Below are positions 1 to 6,187 of a stretch of DNA of 6,440 nt, one piece after another. The stretch is from Pseudomonadota bacterium. Lineage in GTDB: Bacteria > Pseudomonadota > Alphaproteobacteria > Rhizobiales > Beijerinckiaceae. The position numbers were made by a program, and so were the translations under genes. How positions within the stretch are numbered: position 1 is the stretch's first letter; each line of letters opens with the position of its first letter. The notes under the pieces were generated by a model. It had not been told where the DNA came from, made no database searches, and saw only the letters and a list, made by a program, of their open reading frames with translations. The DNA lies in contig JAGTAM010000419.1 of assembly GCA_023422485.1 (NCBI GenBank), positions 1-6,440 on the forward strand, read 5' to 3'.

Positions 1-977
<977 letters not shown>

Positions 978-1045
978 CGATCGGTCCTGGGAGGCGTGCG
1001 AGCGTCGTCCCGCAAAGTCGCGGCATACCCCACGCGCTCGAAGCC

Positions 1046-1074
1046 AATGTAGGCGGCGCCCCCTCGCTTGCCAA
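1046..1074 (-). promoter_or_regulatory. Candidate ftsH promoter, sigma70-like with heat-shock-like features
   Basis: On the minus strand TTGGCA (1074-1069) is followed after exactly 17 bases by TACATT (1051-1046). These fit -35 and -10 elements and would give an untranslated leader of roughly 60 bases before the ftsH ATG. The -35 is preceded by C, giving CTTG, and the -10 by CC, giving CCTACATT. This also resembles RpoH-type promoters (CTTG...CC-AT-T). The site lies in the 137-base gap between tilS and ftsH, so ftsH could be transcribed apart from the upstream operon. The call rests on sequence match only. Confidence 0.5.
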
Positions 1075-1114
1075 GTAAATCGGATGCGCCTGCGGCGAGG
1101 GAGACCGCGTAGCG

Positions 1115-2146
1115 TTAGCGGCGGGCCCCGCCCGCCCTGCGCGGCGGCGCGGCAGCCAGACGAATCATCCCCTTGCCGTCCGCCTCGATCAGAGTGCCTC
1201 GGAGGGTGCGGCGCAGCGCCCTCCCCTCTGCAAGCGCCGGTAACAGCGCGTCGAGAACGAGGGCTTCGAGCCGTTCGAGACGCTTCGGGACCGCTGTTTC
1301 ATGGTCCGGTGCGACCTGATCGAGAGCGGCATCGACCACGCGCAGCACGATCGCCTCCGGTTCACGGCGCAAGCGATGTCCATCGAGGCGAAGTGTCCCT
1401 TCCTCCCCGCTGGCGATCTCCGACAGCACCGTGCCGGCGCGCTGCCCGAGCGCGGCATCGTCCCGCGCGGCGCGTAGGGCGAGCCGGCCAAGGCGGGCCG
1501 CGTTCAGTCCCTCCTCCGCCAGACACGGCAGGAGGGTGCGCAGCCGCGCTCTGGCGAAGCGCGCGTCGGCGTTGGACGGATCGCGCAGGAAGGGAAGGCG
1601 ATGGGCCTCGCAATAGGCCACGAGGTCGGCCTTCGGGATGTCGAGGAAGGGCCGTGCCAGCCGGATGTTCGGTGCGAGCGCACGCTCGCGGCGCATGCCG
1701 GCGAGGCCGGAGGGCCCGCTGCCGGCGATGAGCCGCATCAGGACGGTCTCGGCCTGATCGTCGAGCGTGTGGGCGGTGAGAACGAGACCGGCGCCGCTTC
1801 GTGCGGCGTGGTCGGCGAGGAGGCGGTAACGGGCCTTGCGCGCGGCGGCCTGAACACCGGTGTCGCGGCGCGGCGCCTCCCAGGTCAGAATCGTGTGGCC
1901 GAGGCCGAGTTCTGCCGCAAGGCGCCCGACCGCGACCGCTTCCTCGGCCGAACCTGCGCGCAGGGCGTGATCGACGGTGGCGACATGGACGCGCGCGCCG
2001 CCCGAACGGGCCGCGTGCATCAGCGCGGTGGAATCGGGACCGCCCGACACAGCGAGCAGCAGCGGCGACGCCGCCGTGTCGAGAAACGGAACGAGGGCGC
2101 GGGCGAGCCGTTCGTCGAGGGACGCACTCGCTTCCGGTTGATGCAT
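1115..2146 (-). CDS. tilS: tRNA(Ile)-lysidine synthase TilS
   Basis: Cytosolic ATP-dependent enzyme that attaches lysine to the wobble cytidine (C34) of the CAU-anticodon tRNA-Ile, so that it reads AUA and is charged with isoleucine. The 343-residue product has the N-type ATP-pyrophosphatase P-loop SGGPDS at residues 34-39, then VDHALR (58-63), an AARKARYR stretch (about 100-108), and TAHTLDDQAETVLMRLIAGSGPSGLAGM (124-151), the family's most diagnostic region. It is shorter than the roughly 430-residue E. coli enzyme, so the C-terminal tRNA-binding part appears reduced. The reading frame stays open to 2341, but the preferred start is the ATG at 2146. It has GGAAG six bases upstream and leaves a normal spacer before the ATP loop, and the extra upstream residues look like non-coding arginine/proline-rich translation. 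ybgF ends 55 bases upstream with no evident terminator, so co-transcription is likely. Confidence 0.96.
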   Translation of the reverse strand: MHQPEASASLDERLARALVPFLDTAASPLLLAVSGGPDSTALMHAARSGGARVHVATVDHALRAGSAEEAVAVGRLAAELGLGHTILTWEAPRRDTGVQAAARKARYRLLADHAARSGAGLVLTAHTLDDQAETVLMRLIAGSGPSGLAGMRRERALAPNIRLARPFLDIPKADLVAYCEAHRLPFLRDPSNADARFARARLRTLLPCLAEEGLNAARLGRLALRAARDDAALGQRAGTVLSEIASGEEGTLRLDGHRLRREPEAIVLRVVDAALDQVAPDHETAVPKRLERLEALVLDALLPALAEGRALRRTLRGTLIEADGKGMIRLAAAPPRRAGGARR

Positions 2147-2152
2147 CGTTTT

Positions 2153-2157
2153 CTTCC
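2153..2157 (-). promoter_or_regulatory. tilS ribosome binding site (fixes the start)
   Basis: GGAAG on the minus strand, six bases before the ATG at 2146. It decides for this start over the longer open frame that reaches 2341 and would overlap the end of ybgF by 140 bases. Confidence 0.6.
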
Positions 2158-2201
2158 GAAAGCCGATGGCTCCACTCAGAACGAGGCTTTCGCGGCGTCG
2201 C

Positions 2202-3227
2202 TCAGGCGGCGCAGCGTGCGCGCTTCTGTTCCCGCTCGACGCCCTGGCGCACGCCGGCGCCCGCCCCCGGAAACTTCCGCTCGACCTCGGCCAGCGTGGC
2301 GCAGGCCTGCGCCTTGGCACCCAGGGCGTGCAGCGAGGCACCGAGCTTCAGCATCGCCTCGGGGGCGACGGCCGAGTTGGCGTAATCGGTCGAGACCTTC
2401 AGGAACTGCTCGGCGGCCTCGCGGGAGCGGTTGCGCTGGAGGTAGCTCTCGCCGAGCCAGTAGGTCGCCTTCGGCACCAGCCGGTCGCGGGGATGCGACT
2501 GGATGAACTGGCGCAGGCTCATCTCGGCCTGCTCGTACTGGCGCTCACGGATCAGGGCATAGGCCGCCTCGAAATCGGCCTGCGCGTCGCCGCTGCCGGT
2601 GGCGGCGATGCTCGCGCCCATGCCGGGCGCCTCCACCGGACCGATCGAGCCGGTGCGTGCGGGCGGGGGCGAGAGATCGACCGGCCCGCCGAAGCCGGGC
2701 GGCGGCAGATCCATGTCGTCGGCTGCCCCGGCATCCGCTTCGGCCACCGTGGGAGAAACGGAGCGGCGCAGGGGCGCCTCGGACTCGGCGATGGCGCCGG
2801 TCGGCAGCGGCAGCGAGGGCTGCGTCGTCCCGAGCGGCTTCGGCGCACCCGGCGCGTTCGGGTTCTGCTCGGGGTCGAAGGCGTCGCTGCGCTTGCCCGG
2901 CCGGGCTTCGCCGGGATTGGTGCCGTAGGGTGCGGCCGAGGGCGGCGAGGCGGCGGGAGCCGGCGCCTTGCGGGCGGGCGCGGCGGCGCTGCCCTTCCCT
3001 TCCTGGAAGCGGAACTCGACATCCTCCTGGAACTTCCGAAGCTGTTCCTTGAGCTGCCGGTTCTCGTACTGAAGCGTTTCGATCTGCCCCGAGAGCTGCC
3101 GGGAGACGTTCTCGAGCCGGTTGAGGCGCACCACGAGTTCGGAAGCGTCCTGCGCCTGTGCGGCGCACAGGGCGGCCGAAGAAATCGAGAGGCTGAGTCC
3201 GAGAGTCAGGAGGGGGCGGCGGAACAT
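2202..3227 (-). CDS. ybgF: Tol-Pal system periplasmic protein YbgF/CpoB
   Basis: Periplasmic partner of the Tol-Pal complex. In E. coli, CpoB coordinates peptidoglycan synthesis with outer-membrane constriction at the division site. The 341-residue product begins with a Sec signal peptide (MFRRPLL, hydrophobic core to about residue 22, probable cleavage after A-Q-A at 25). A heptad-rich coiled coil follows (about 28-76, LNRLENVSRQLSGQIETLQ...) that in the family mediates trimerisation. Then comes a long Pro/Ala/Gly-rich linker (about 79-212) and a C-terminal tetratricopeptide domain (about 213-341) with YALIRERQYEQAEMSLRQFI, ATYWLGESYLQRNRSREAAEQFL and APEAMLKLGASLHALG repeats. The start is set by the signal peptide, because the frame continues upstream as unrelated low-complexity sequence. 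There is no good Shine-Dalgarno sequence in front of it. It lies 140 bases downstream of pal, the standard partner gene. The linker makes it longer than the 263-residue E. coli protein. Confidence 0.95.
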   Translation of the reverse strand: MFRRPLLTLGLSLSISSAALCAAQAQDASELVVRLNRLENVSRQLSGQIETLQYENRQLKEQLRKFQEDVEFRFQEGKGSAAAPARKAPAPAASPPSAAPYGTNPGEARPGKRSDAFDPEQNPNAPGAPKPLGTTQPSLPLPTGAIAESEAPLRRSVSPTVAEADAGAADDMDLPPPGFGGPVDLSPPPARTGSIGPVEAPGMGASIAATGSGDAQADFEAAYALIRERQYEQAEMSLRQFIQSHPRDRLVPKATYWLGESYLQRNRSREAAEQFLKVSTDYANSAVAPEAMLKLGASLHALGAKAQACATLAEVERKFPGAGAGVRQGVEREQKRARCAA

Positions 3228-3330
3228 GGCGGCTGGCACCGATCGGTCTTCTGGCTCGCGGCCATCGTGGTGCGACCCTCGAAAATCCCGTCTCCGGGCG
3301 TTCGGCGAGGCACGCCCACCCGTTAGCAGA

Positions 3331-3358
3331 AGGCCCGGTCGGCCGCAAAACCGGGCCT
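3331..3358 (-). terminator. Strong hairpin directly after pal: attenuator, weak terminator or processing site
   Basis: A perfect 9-base inverted repeat, AGGCCCGGT (3331-3339) and ACCGGGCCT (3350-3358), with a 10-base loop. It starts ten bases past the pal stop codon. Read on the minus strand the stem is followed by TCTGCT rather than a clean T tract, so termination would be partial at best. It could reduce read-through into ybgF or protect the 3' end of pal mRNA. The structure is seen directly; its role is inferred. Confidence 0.55.
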
Positions 3359-3367
3359 CGACCGGTG

Positions 3368-3880
3368 TCAGGACCCGGCGCCGCCGTCGAGGACGCTGAC
3401 GGAGCGGCGGTTTTGGGACCAGCAGGAGATGTCGTTGCACACCGCCACCGGACGCTCCTTGCCGTAGGAGACGGTCCGCATCCGCGAGGCCGAGATGCCG
3501 CGGGATGCGAGGTAGTCCTGGACCGTCTGTGCGCGGCGGGCGCCCAGCGAGTAATTGTACTCGCGCGTGCCGCGCTCGTCGGCGTGACCCTCGATGAGGA
3601 AGCTGTAGCGGGGATAACGCTGGAGCCACGACGCCTGCTTGTCGAGGGTGGCGGTCGCGGTCGGCGTCAGATCCGTCGAGTCGGATTCGAAGAACACCCG
3701 GTCGCCGGCCTTCACGACGAAGTCCTGAGCGCTGCCGGGGCGCGCCACGCCGCCCGCACCGCCCGCGCCGAAGCCGGAGGCGTCGGCGAGATCGCTGTCC
3801 TTGCTGCAGGCGCCGAGCCCGAGCGCGGCGCAGAGGGCCAGCGTCAGGGAAAGCCCACGAAAGCGCGCGGGTGTCGACAT
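3368..3880 (-). CDS. pal: Peptidoglycan-associated lipoprotein Pal
   Basis: Outer-membrane lipoprotein whose OmpA-like domain binds the diaminopimelate peptide of peptidoglycan and interacts with TolB, tethering the outer membrane to the wall. The 170-residue precursor has a signal peptide ending in lipobox L22-G23-A24-C25, so Cys25 would be lipidated. A short flexible Gly/Ala stretch (36-50) follows, then the OmpA-like domain (about 53-165). The domain holds the ligand-binding core GHADERGTREYN (98-109), the LGARRA helix (112-117), YGKERP (139-144) and the NRR signature (157-159). Two cysteines, C148 and C153, sit close enough for a disulfide; they are extra to the lipidated one. The ATG at 3880 is supported by GAGGAG seven bases upstream. 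The frame is open further upstream, but that part lacks any recognisable domain and would bury the signal peptide. ybgF follows; tolB is not adjacent on the upstream side. Confidence 0.97.
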   Translation of the reverse strand: MSTPARFRGLSLTLALCAALGLGACSKDSDLADASGFGAGGAGGVARPGSAQDFVVKAGDRVFFESDSTDLTPTATATLDKQASWLQRYPRYSFLIEGHADERGTREYNYSLGARRAQTVQDYLASRGISASRMRTVSYGKERPVAVCNDISCWSQNRRSVSVLDGGAGS

Positions 3881-3887
3881 CGTCTGT

Positions 3888-3907
3888 CTCCTCACGGCCA
3901 AGCCGTG
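3888..3907 (-). promoter_or_regulatory. pal ribosome binding site abutted by a hairpin
   Basis: On the minus strand a 6-base-pair hairpin, CACGGC-TTG-GCCGTG (3907-3893), is followed at once by AGGAG. The last G of the stem is also the first G of the GAGGAG Shine-Dalgarno sequence (3893-3888), which lies seven bases from the pal ATG. The ribosome site is confident. A role for the hairpin in translation or mRNA stability is only a possibility. Confidence 0.55.
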
Positions 3908-4046
3908 CCGGTTGTCGTATCCGGTGCCGTCTCGATCGCCTGACGATCGGGATCGGCCCCGAGTTGCTGCTGGGATGAGACCTCGATCACCGCACGCGGA
4001 TTTGCGCCGGCTGAGAGCCTTCTCGTTCCAGATGGTGTATCCGCCG

Positions 4047-4054
4047 ATGGTTAA
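4047..4054 (-). promoter_or_regulatory. Possible CtrA half-site upstream of pal
   Basis: TTAACCAT on the minus strand matches the octamer form of the CtrA recognition sequence, about 167 bases before the pal ATG. The other half, expected seven bases upstream, is GTGA rather than TTAA. Only a half-site is therefore present, and an 8-base match can arise by chance. Confidence 0.25.
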
Positions 4055-4235
4055 GTGTCTCTCACGGATGCGTTCGCGCCGCTGTCTGCCCACGAGACGG
4101 GGAGAGCCGTGACCGGCTCAAGCTCGACCGCATCGCGACGCTTGTGTTCAGCCGAGAAATGGGGCGCGCCTTGGGCGCGGGGCTCAGGAGCGTTGCATTA
4201 CCCAGCGATGTTGCGACGCAGCAACAGTCGAAGGC

Positions 4236-4595
4236 TCAAGCAGCGCGCAGGATTGCGATCGCCTTGCGCGCGTGGCGAGCGGCGTGAACCGCGGTCCCGA
4301 GAGGCGTCGCAATCTCGGCGCCGCTGAGGCAGGCCTGCTCCAAGGCGGCACAGGCCTCCGACAAGTCGTGGAAGGAAAGGCCGCCGCTCGACGAGACGAG
4401 GTTGTGCGCGTCCTGAGCCAACCGCGACGGCTCGCTGGCCGGCGGATCGAGGCGCGCTGCGATTTCCCGATCGAGCACTTCGAGCAGTTCCATCAGGCGG
4501 GAACGGCCGAACAGTGCCTCCAACTCGGCCAGGGTGTCGGCGTCGAAGACGGCTGCCCGGGCGGGGTCGGACTGCGGCGCGGCGGGCGGGATCAT
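4236..4595 (-). CDS. Small Hpt-domain histidine phosphotransfer protein
   Basis: A 119-residue all-alpha protein whose middle matches the Hpt family: a helix FDADTLAELEALFGRSRLMELLEVLDREI (about 17-45), then LAQDAHNLVSSSGGLSFHDLSEACAALEQACLSG (59-92), where H64 is the predicted phosphorylated histidine, then a closing helix (about 98-118). Such proteins relay phosphate between receiver domains in the cytoplasm. It has no kinase or other output domain, so it must work with a partner. The canonical H-x-x-K-G-S pattern is altered: the lysine position is V67 and the next residue is S68. The ATG at 4595 has only a weak ribosome site (GGA immediately upstream); an ATG five bases further upstream is out of frame and stops at once. 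It is divergent from a response regulator gene 104 bases away, which suggests a linked phosphorelay. I do not recognise a named orthologue. Confidence 0.82.
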   Translation of the reverse strand: MIPPAAPQSDPARAAVFDADTLAELEALFGRSRLMELLEVLDREIAARLDPPASEPSRLAQDAHNLVSSSGGLSFHDLSEACAALEQACLSGAEIATPLGTAVHAARHARKAIAILRAA

Positions 4596-4637
4596 TCCAT
4601 TGCTCAGCTTTGCGAAAGATTGCTATGCGGCGGTCGA

Positions 4638-4654
4638 GTTAACGAAGCATTAAC
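4638..4654. promoter_or_regulatory. Perfect CtrA-type binding site between Hpt and response regulator genes
   Basis: GTTAA-N7-TTAAC, a palindrome, so the CtrA consensus TTAA-N7-TTAAC is satisfied on both strands. Its centre (4646) is 54 bases from the response regulator ATG and 51 bases from the Hpt ATG, placing it in a promoter position for both. The surrounding DNA is GC-rich, making a chance AT-rich match of this form unlikely. Binding by CtrA is inferred from the consensus known in Caulobacter and other alphaproteobacteria. Confidence 0.6.
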
Positions 4655-4699
4655 TGTTCAACCGTGTGATGAAGTCCATCCCGAAATTGGATAGGGGTC

Positions 4700-5095
4700 A
4701 TGTCGTCAGTCACGACCGTGCTCATCGTCGAGGACAATTACCTGTTGTTGGAGATGCTGACGCGGCTGTGCGAGCGGGAGGGCATGCGCGTGCTGGCAGC
4801 CTCCAGCGGCGAGGCCGCACTGACGGCCTTGCGCGACGGGGGCGAGTCGATCGACTGGCTGTTCACCGACATCGGTCTCCCGGGCCTCGTCGACGGCTGG
4901 GCGGTCGCCAGCGCTTATCGCGAGCGTCATCCGCACCGGCCGATCGTGTATGCCTCCGCGGCGGCGCAGATCGAGGCCCGGACGGTTCGCGGCAGCCTCT
5001 ATCTCCGCAAGCCGTTCGAAACGCGGGAGATCGTGGAACTGGCCAGCATCATGGCCGCGCGCGCCGACGAGGGTCGGGTCCGCATCGCCGGCTGA
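4700..5095 (+). CDS. Single-domain response regulator (receiver only)
   Basis: A 131-residue stand-alone receiver domain with no DNA-binding or enzymatic output. Visible landmarks are the acidic pair E11-D12 in VLIVEDN, the phospho-acceptor D57 in LFTDIGLPG, the switch residue S86 in PIVYASA, and the invariant lysine K104 in LRKPF. Two deviations stand out. There is one extra residue between D57 and the following conserved glycine (LPGLVDGW). The stretch between S86 and K104 is also about four residues shorter than in CheY-like receivers. Both are familiar from receivers attached to alphaproteobacterial hybrid kinases. The ATG at 4700 follows GGATAGGGG, whose GGA is eight bases away. The protein probably takes phosphate from a kinase or the divergent Hpt protein and acts by protein contact. 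The gene converges with the WcbI gene 21 bases downstream. It is not clearly DivK or CpdR by sequence. Confidence 0.92.
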   Translation: MSSVTTVLIVEDNYLLLEMLTRLCEREGMRVLAASSGEAALTALRDGGESIDWLFTDIGLPGLVDGWAVASAYRERHPHRPIVYASAAAQIEARTVRGSLYLRKPFETREIVELASIMAARADEGRVRIAG

Positions 5096-5108
5096 CGGGC
5101 CGGGCTCT

Positions 5109-5125
5109 GCGGCGTCCTACGCCGC
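5109..5125. terminator. GC-rich hairpin between convergent genes
   Basis: A 7-base-pair stem, GCGGCGT and ACGCCGC, with a 3-base CCT loop. It starts 13 bases after the response regulator stop codon and overlaps the stop codon and last codons of the WcbI gene. Its position suits a shared terminator, but neither strand has a T tract, and part of the repeat encodes the Ala-rich C-terminus. The case is weak. Confidence 0.3.
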
Positions 5126-6139
5126 CGCAGCGAACAGCGCGCGGATATCCGGCTCCGTCTCCCATGTGTCGAGGCGCACACAGGTGAGATCCTCCGGCCG
5201 GTGCCGGGCGTAGAGAGCGAAACTCTCGGCGACGAACTCGGGCAGATCGAGCAGGCGCGGCGGGGCGCGGCGACCGTTACCCTTGAACAGGGTCGAGCCC
5301 GGCACGCCGTAACGCTCGGCGATTCCGGGCAGAACCGGCCAAACCGGTTCGGCCGCGAGCGTGTCGGGAGCGTAGGCGGCAATCGGGAGATCGAGAGGGT
5401 CGCAGCCCGCCTCGCGGGCGAGGCGTCGGGCGAGGTCACCCAGCACGTGAAGCCGGGGGTGGTTGATGACGTGCATGAACACGCCGTCACGGCTCCACCG
5501 GGCGAATTCCCGATCGAGGCTGAACCCGACATCGCGTGCCGTGCGCAGCAGGTAGTCCGCGCTCGACGGCCACAGATCGAAGTAGCCCAGACGATCGAAG
5601 ACGGTGCCGTCGTAGAGCCGCAGGGTCGCCTCGACGCTCAGGCCCCGACGGAAGCCCTGGAGCGCGATCGCCGAGTGATACGGCCCGATCGGCGAGGCGA
5701 CGAGCCGCGACAGCCGCAGGCTCGCCTCGTCCCCGACGTGAACGAGATCGGGATGGAAGCCGGAGAACAGAATCGTCGGGAACAGCCGCAGACCGGGTAG
5801 GCGCTCGGCGAGCCCGTGGACGTTGCCGCCGGCAACGAAGCCGACCGGGAAGAACTGCGAGAAGACATGGTCGGTATCCGCCAAATGGCGCGCGAGCCGG
5901 TCGATATGCCCGAAGCGGCGGCCGAGACCCGCGACCAGGATCGTCTCCACCGCGGCGCCCGGCAGCAGCAGGCGCAGAGACTGCGCGATCCCGGAGGCTT
6001 GGCAATTGCCGATCACCGCGATGCGGGGGCGGCCCGCCGGCCGCCACGGTCTCGCCCAGGATCGCGGGGAGAACGGATGCGCCGCAGCGGCCTGGACGGC
6101 CGGGACGAGCGGCTTGAAAAGGGCGGGGAGCGGGGCCAA
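5117..6139 (-). CDS. WcbI-family polysaccharide biosynthesis putative acetyltransferase
   Basis: The 340-residue product has the hallmark amino-terminal segment of the WcbI family, PRIAVIGNCQASGIAQSLRLLLPG (about 38-61), with the GNCQ motif at 44-47. Further family-like blocks follow: FSQFFPVGF, LFPTILFSGFHPDLVHV, SPIGPYHSAIALQGFRRGLS, TLRLYDGTVFDRLGYFDLW and MHVINHPRLHVLGDLARRL. The founding member, from Burkholderia pseudomallei capsule synthesis, binds coenzyme A and is proposed to acetylate capsule sugars. The target here is unknown. No signal peptide or membrane helix is evident, so the protein is probably cytoplasmic. The start is uncertain: from the in-frame stop at 6208-6206 down to the GNCQ segment there is no ATG, and TTG at 6139 is the only usual start codon before the GTG inside that segment. 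The first ~37 residues are Pro/Ala-rich and may not be conserved. It is divergent from a GSCFA gene. Confidence 0.85.
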   Translation of the reverse strand: MAPLPALFKPLVPAVQAAAAHPFSPRSWARPWRPAGRPRIAVIGNCQASGIAQSLRLLLPGAAVETILVAGLGRRFGHIDRLARHLADTDHVFSQFFPVGFVAGGNVHGLAERLPGLRLFPTILFSGFHPDLVHVGDEASLRLSRLVASPIGPYHSAIALQGFRRGLSVEATLRLYDGTVFDRLGYFDLWPSSADYLLRTARDVGFSLDREFARWSRDGVFMHVINHPRLHVLGDLARRLAREAGCDPLDLPIAAYAPDTLAAEPVWPVLPGIAERYGVPGSTLFKGNGRRAPPRLLDLPEFVAESFALYARHRPEDLTCVRLDTWETEPDIRALFAAAA

Positions 6140-6187
6140 GCGGCGCGCGGCCTCTCGCGGGCGGGCGTGCAGGAGTCGGATCAGGCG
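6140..6187. promoter_or_regulatory. 48-base divergent intergenic segment between WcbI and GSCFA genes
   Basis: It contains AGGAG at 6171-6175 on the plus strand, 12 bases before the GSCFA ATG, which is longer than ideal. An in-frame GTG at 6167 is an alternative start seven codons earlier. On the minus strand the purine-rich GAGAGG (6156-6151) lies 11 bases before the TTG start. No promoter hexamers are clear, and the gap is too short to hold two complete divergent promoters, so promoters probably extend into the opposing coding regions. Confidence 0.4.

Larger units (their letters stand above)
3881..4235. other. 355-base gene-free region upstream of pal, probably its promoter and leader
   Basis: No convincing gene is present on either strand; the open frames here are arginine/serine-rich shadows. 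The stretch holds several short perfect inverted repeats: CGATCG-N5-CGATCG (3933-3949), GAGCCG-TGAC-CGGCTC (4104-4119), CGCGCC-TTG-GGCGCG (4165-4179) and TGTTGC-N6-GCAACA (4209-4226). The last lies just past the Hpt stop codon and might end that transcript, though neither of the two nearest repeats has a T tract. A TTAACCAT octamer occurs on the minus strand at 4054-4047. I could not pick out a convincing -35/-10 pair for pal, although one is expected here because pal is the first gene of its run. Confidence 0.6.

Noticed and set aside
978..1000. Shared GATCGGT words before ftsH and ybgF as a common regulatory element
   Set aside because: Short and at different distances from the starts; likely chance.
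3190..3267. ATG at 3267 upstream of ybgF as an alternative start
   Set aside because: It is in a different frame from ybgF and its product has no recognisable features.
2166..3326. 386-codon plus-strand open frame opposite ybgF
   Set aside because: Gly/Arg-rich shadow of ybgF; no recognisable domain, while the minus strand encodes a signal peptide, coiled coil and TPRs.
3228..3629. Upstream extension of the ybgF frame through the pal gap and into pal
   Set aside because: It overlaps pal in another frame and would bury the ybgF signal peptide.
3933..3949. CGATCG-N5-CGATCG as an operator
   Set aside because: CGATCG is a self-palindrome common in GC-rich alphaproteobacterial DNA; nothing links it to a known regulator.
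3881..4093. Upstream extension of the pal frame by 71 codons
   Set aside because: It would place arginine-rich sequence before a clear lipoprotein signal peptide, and the ATG at 3880 has a good ribosome site.
4055..4327. 90-codon plus-strand frame spanning the pal leader and the end of the Hpt gene
   Set aside because: Composition is Arg/Ser-rich like other shadows, and it overlaps the Hpt coding region antisense.
4666..5187. 173-codon plus-strand frame overlapping the response regulator
   Set aside because: It is out of frame with the receiver gene, whose conserved residues (D12, D57, K104) are all in the 4700 frame.
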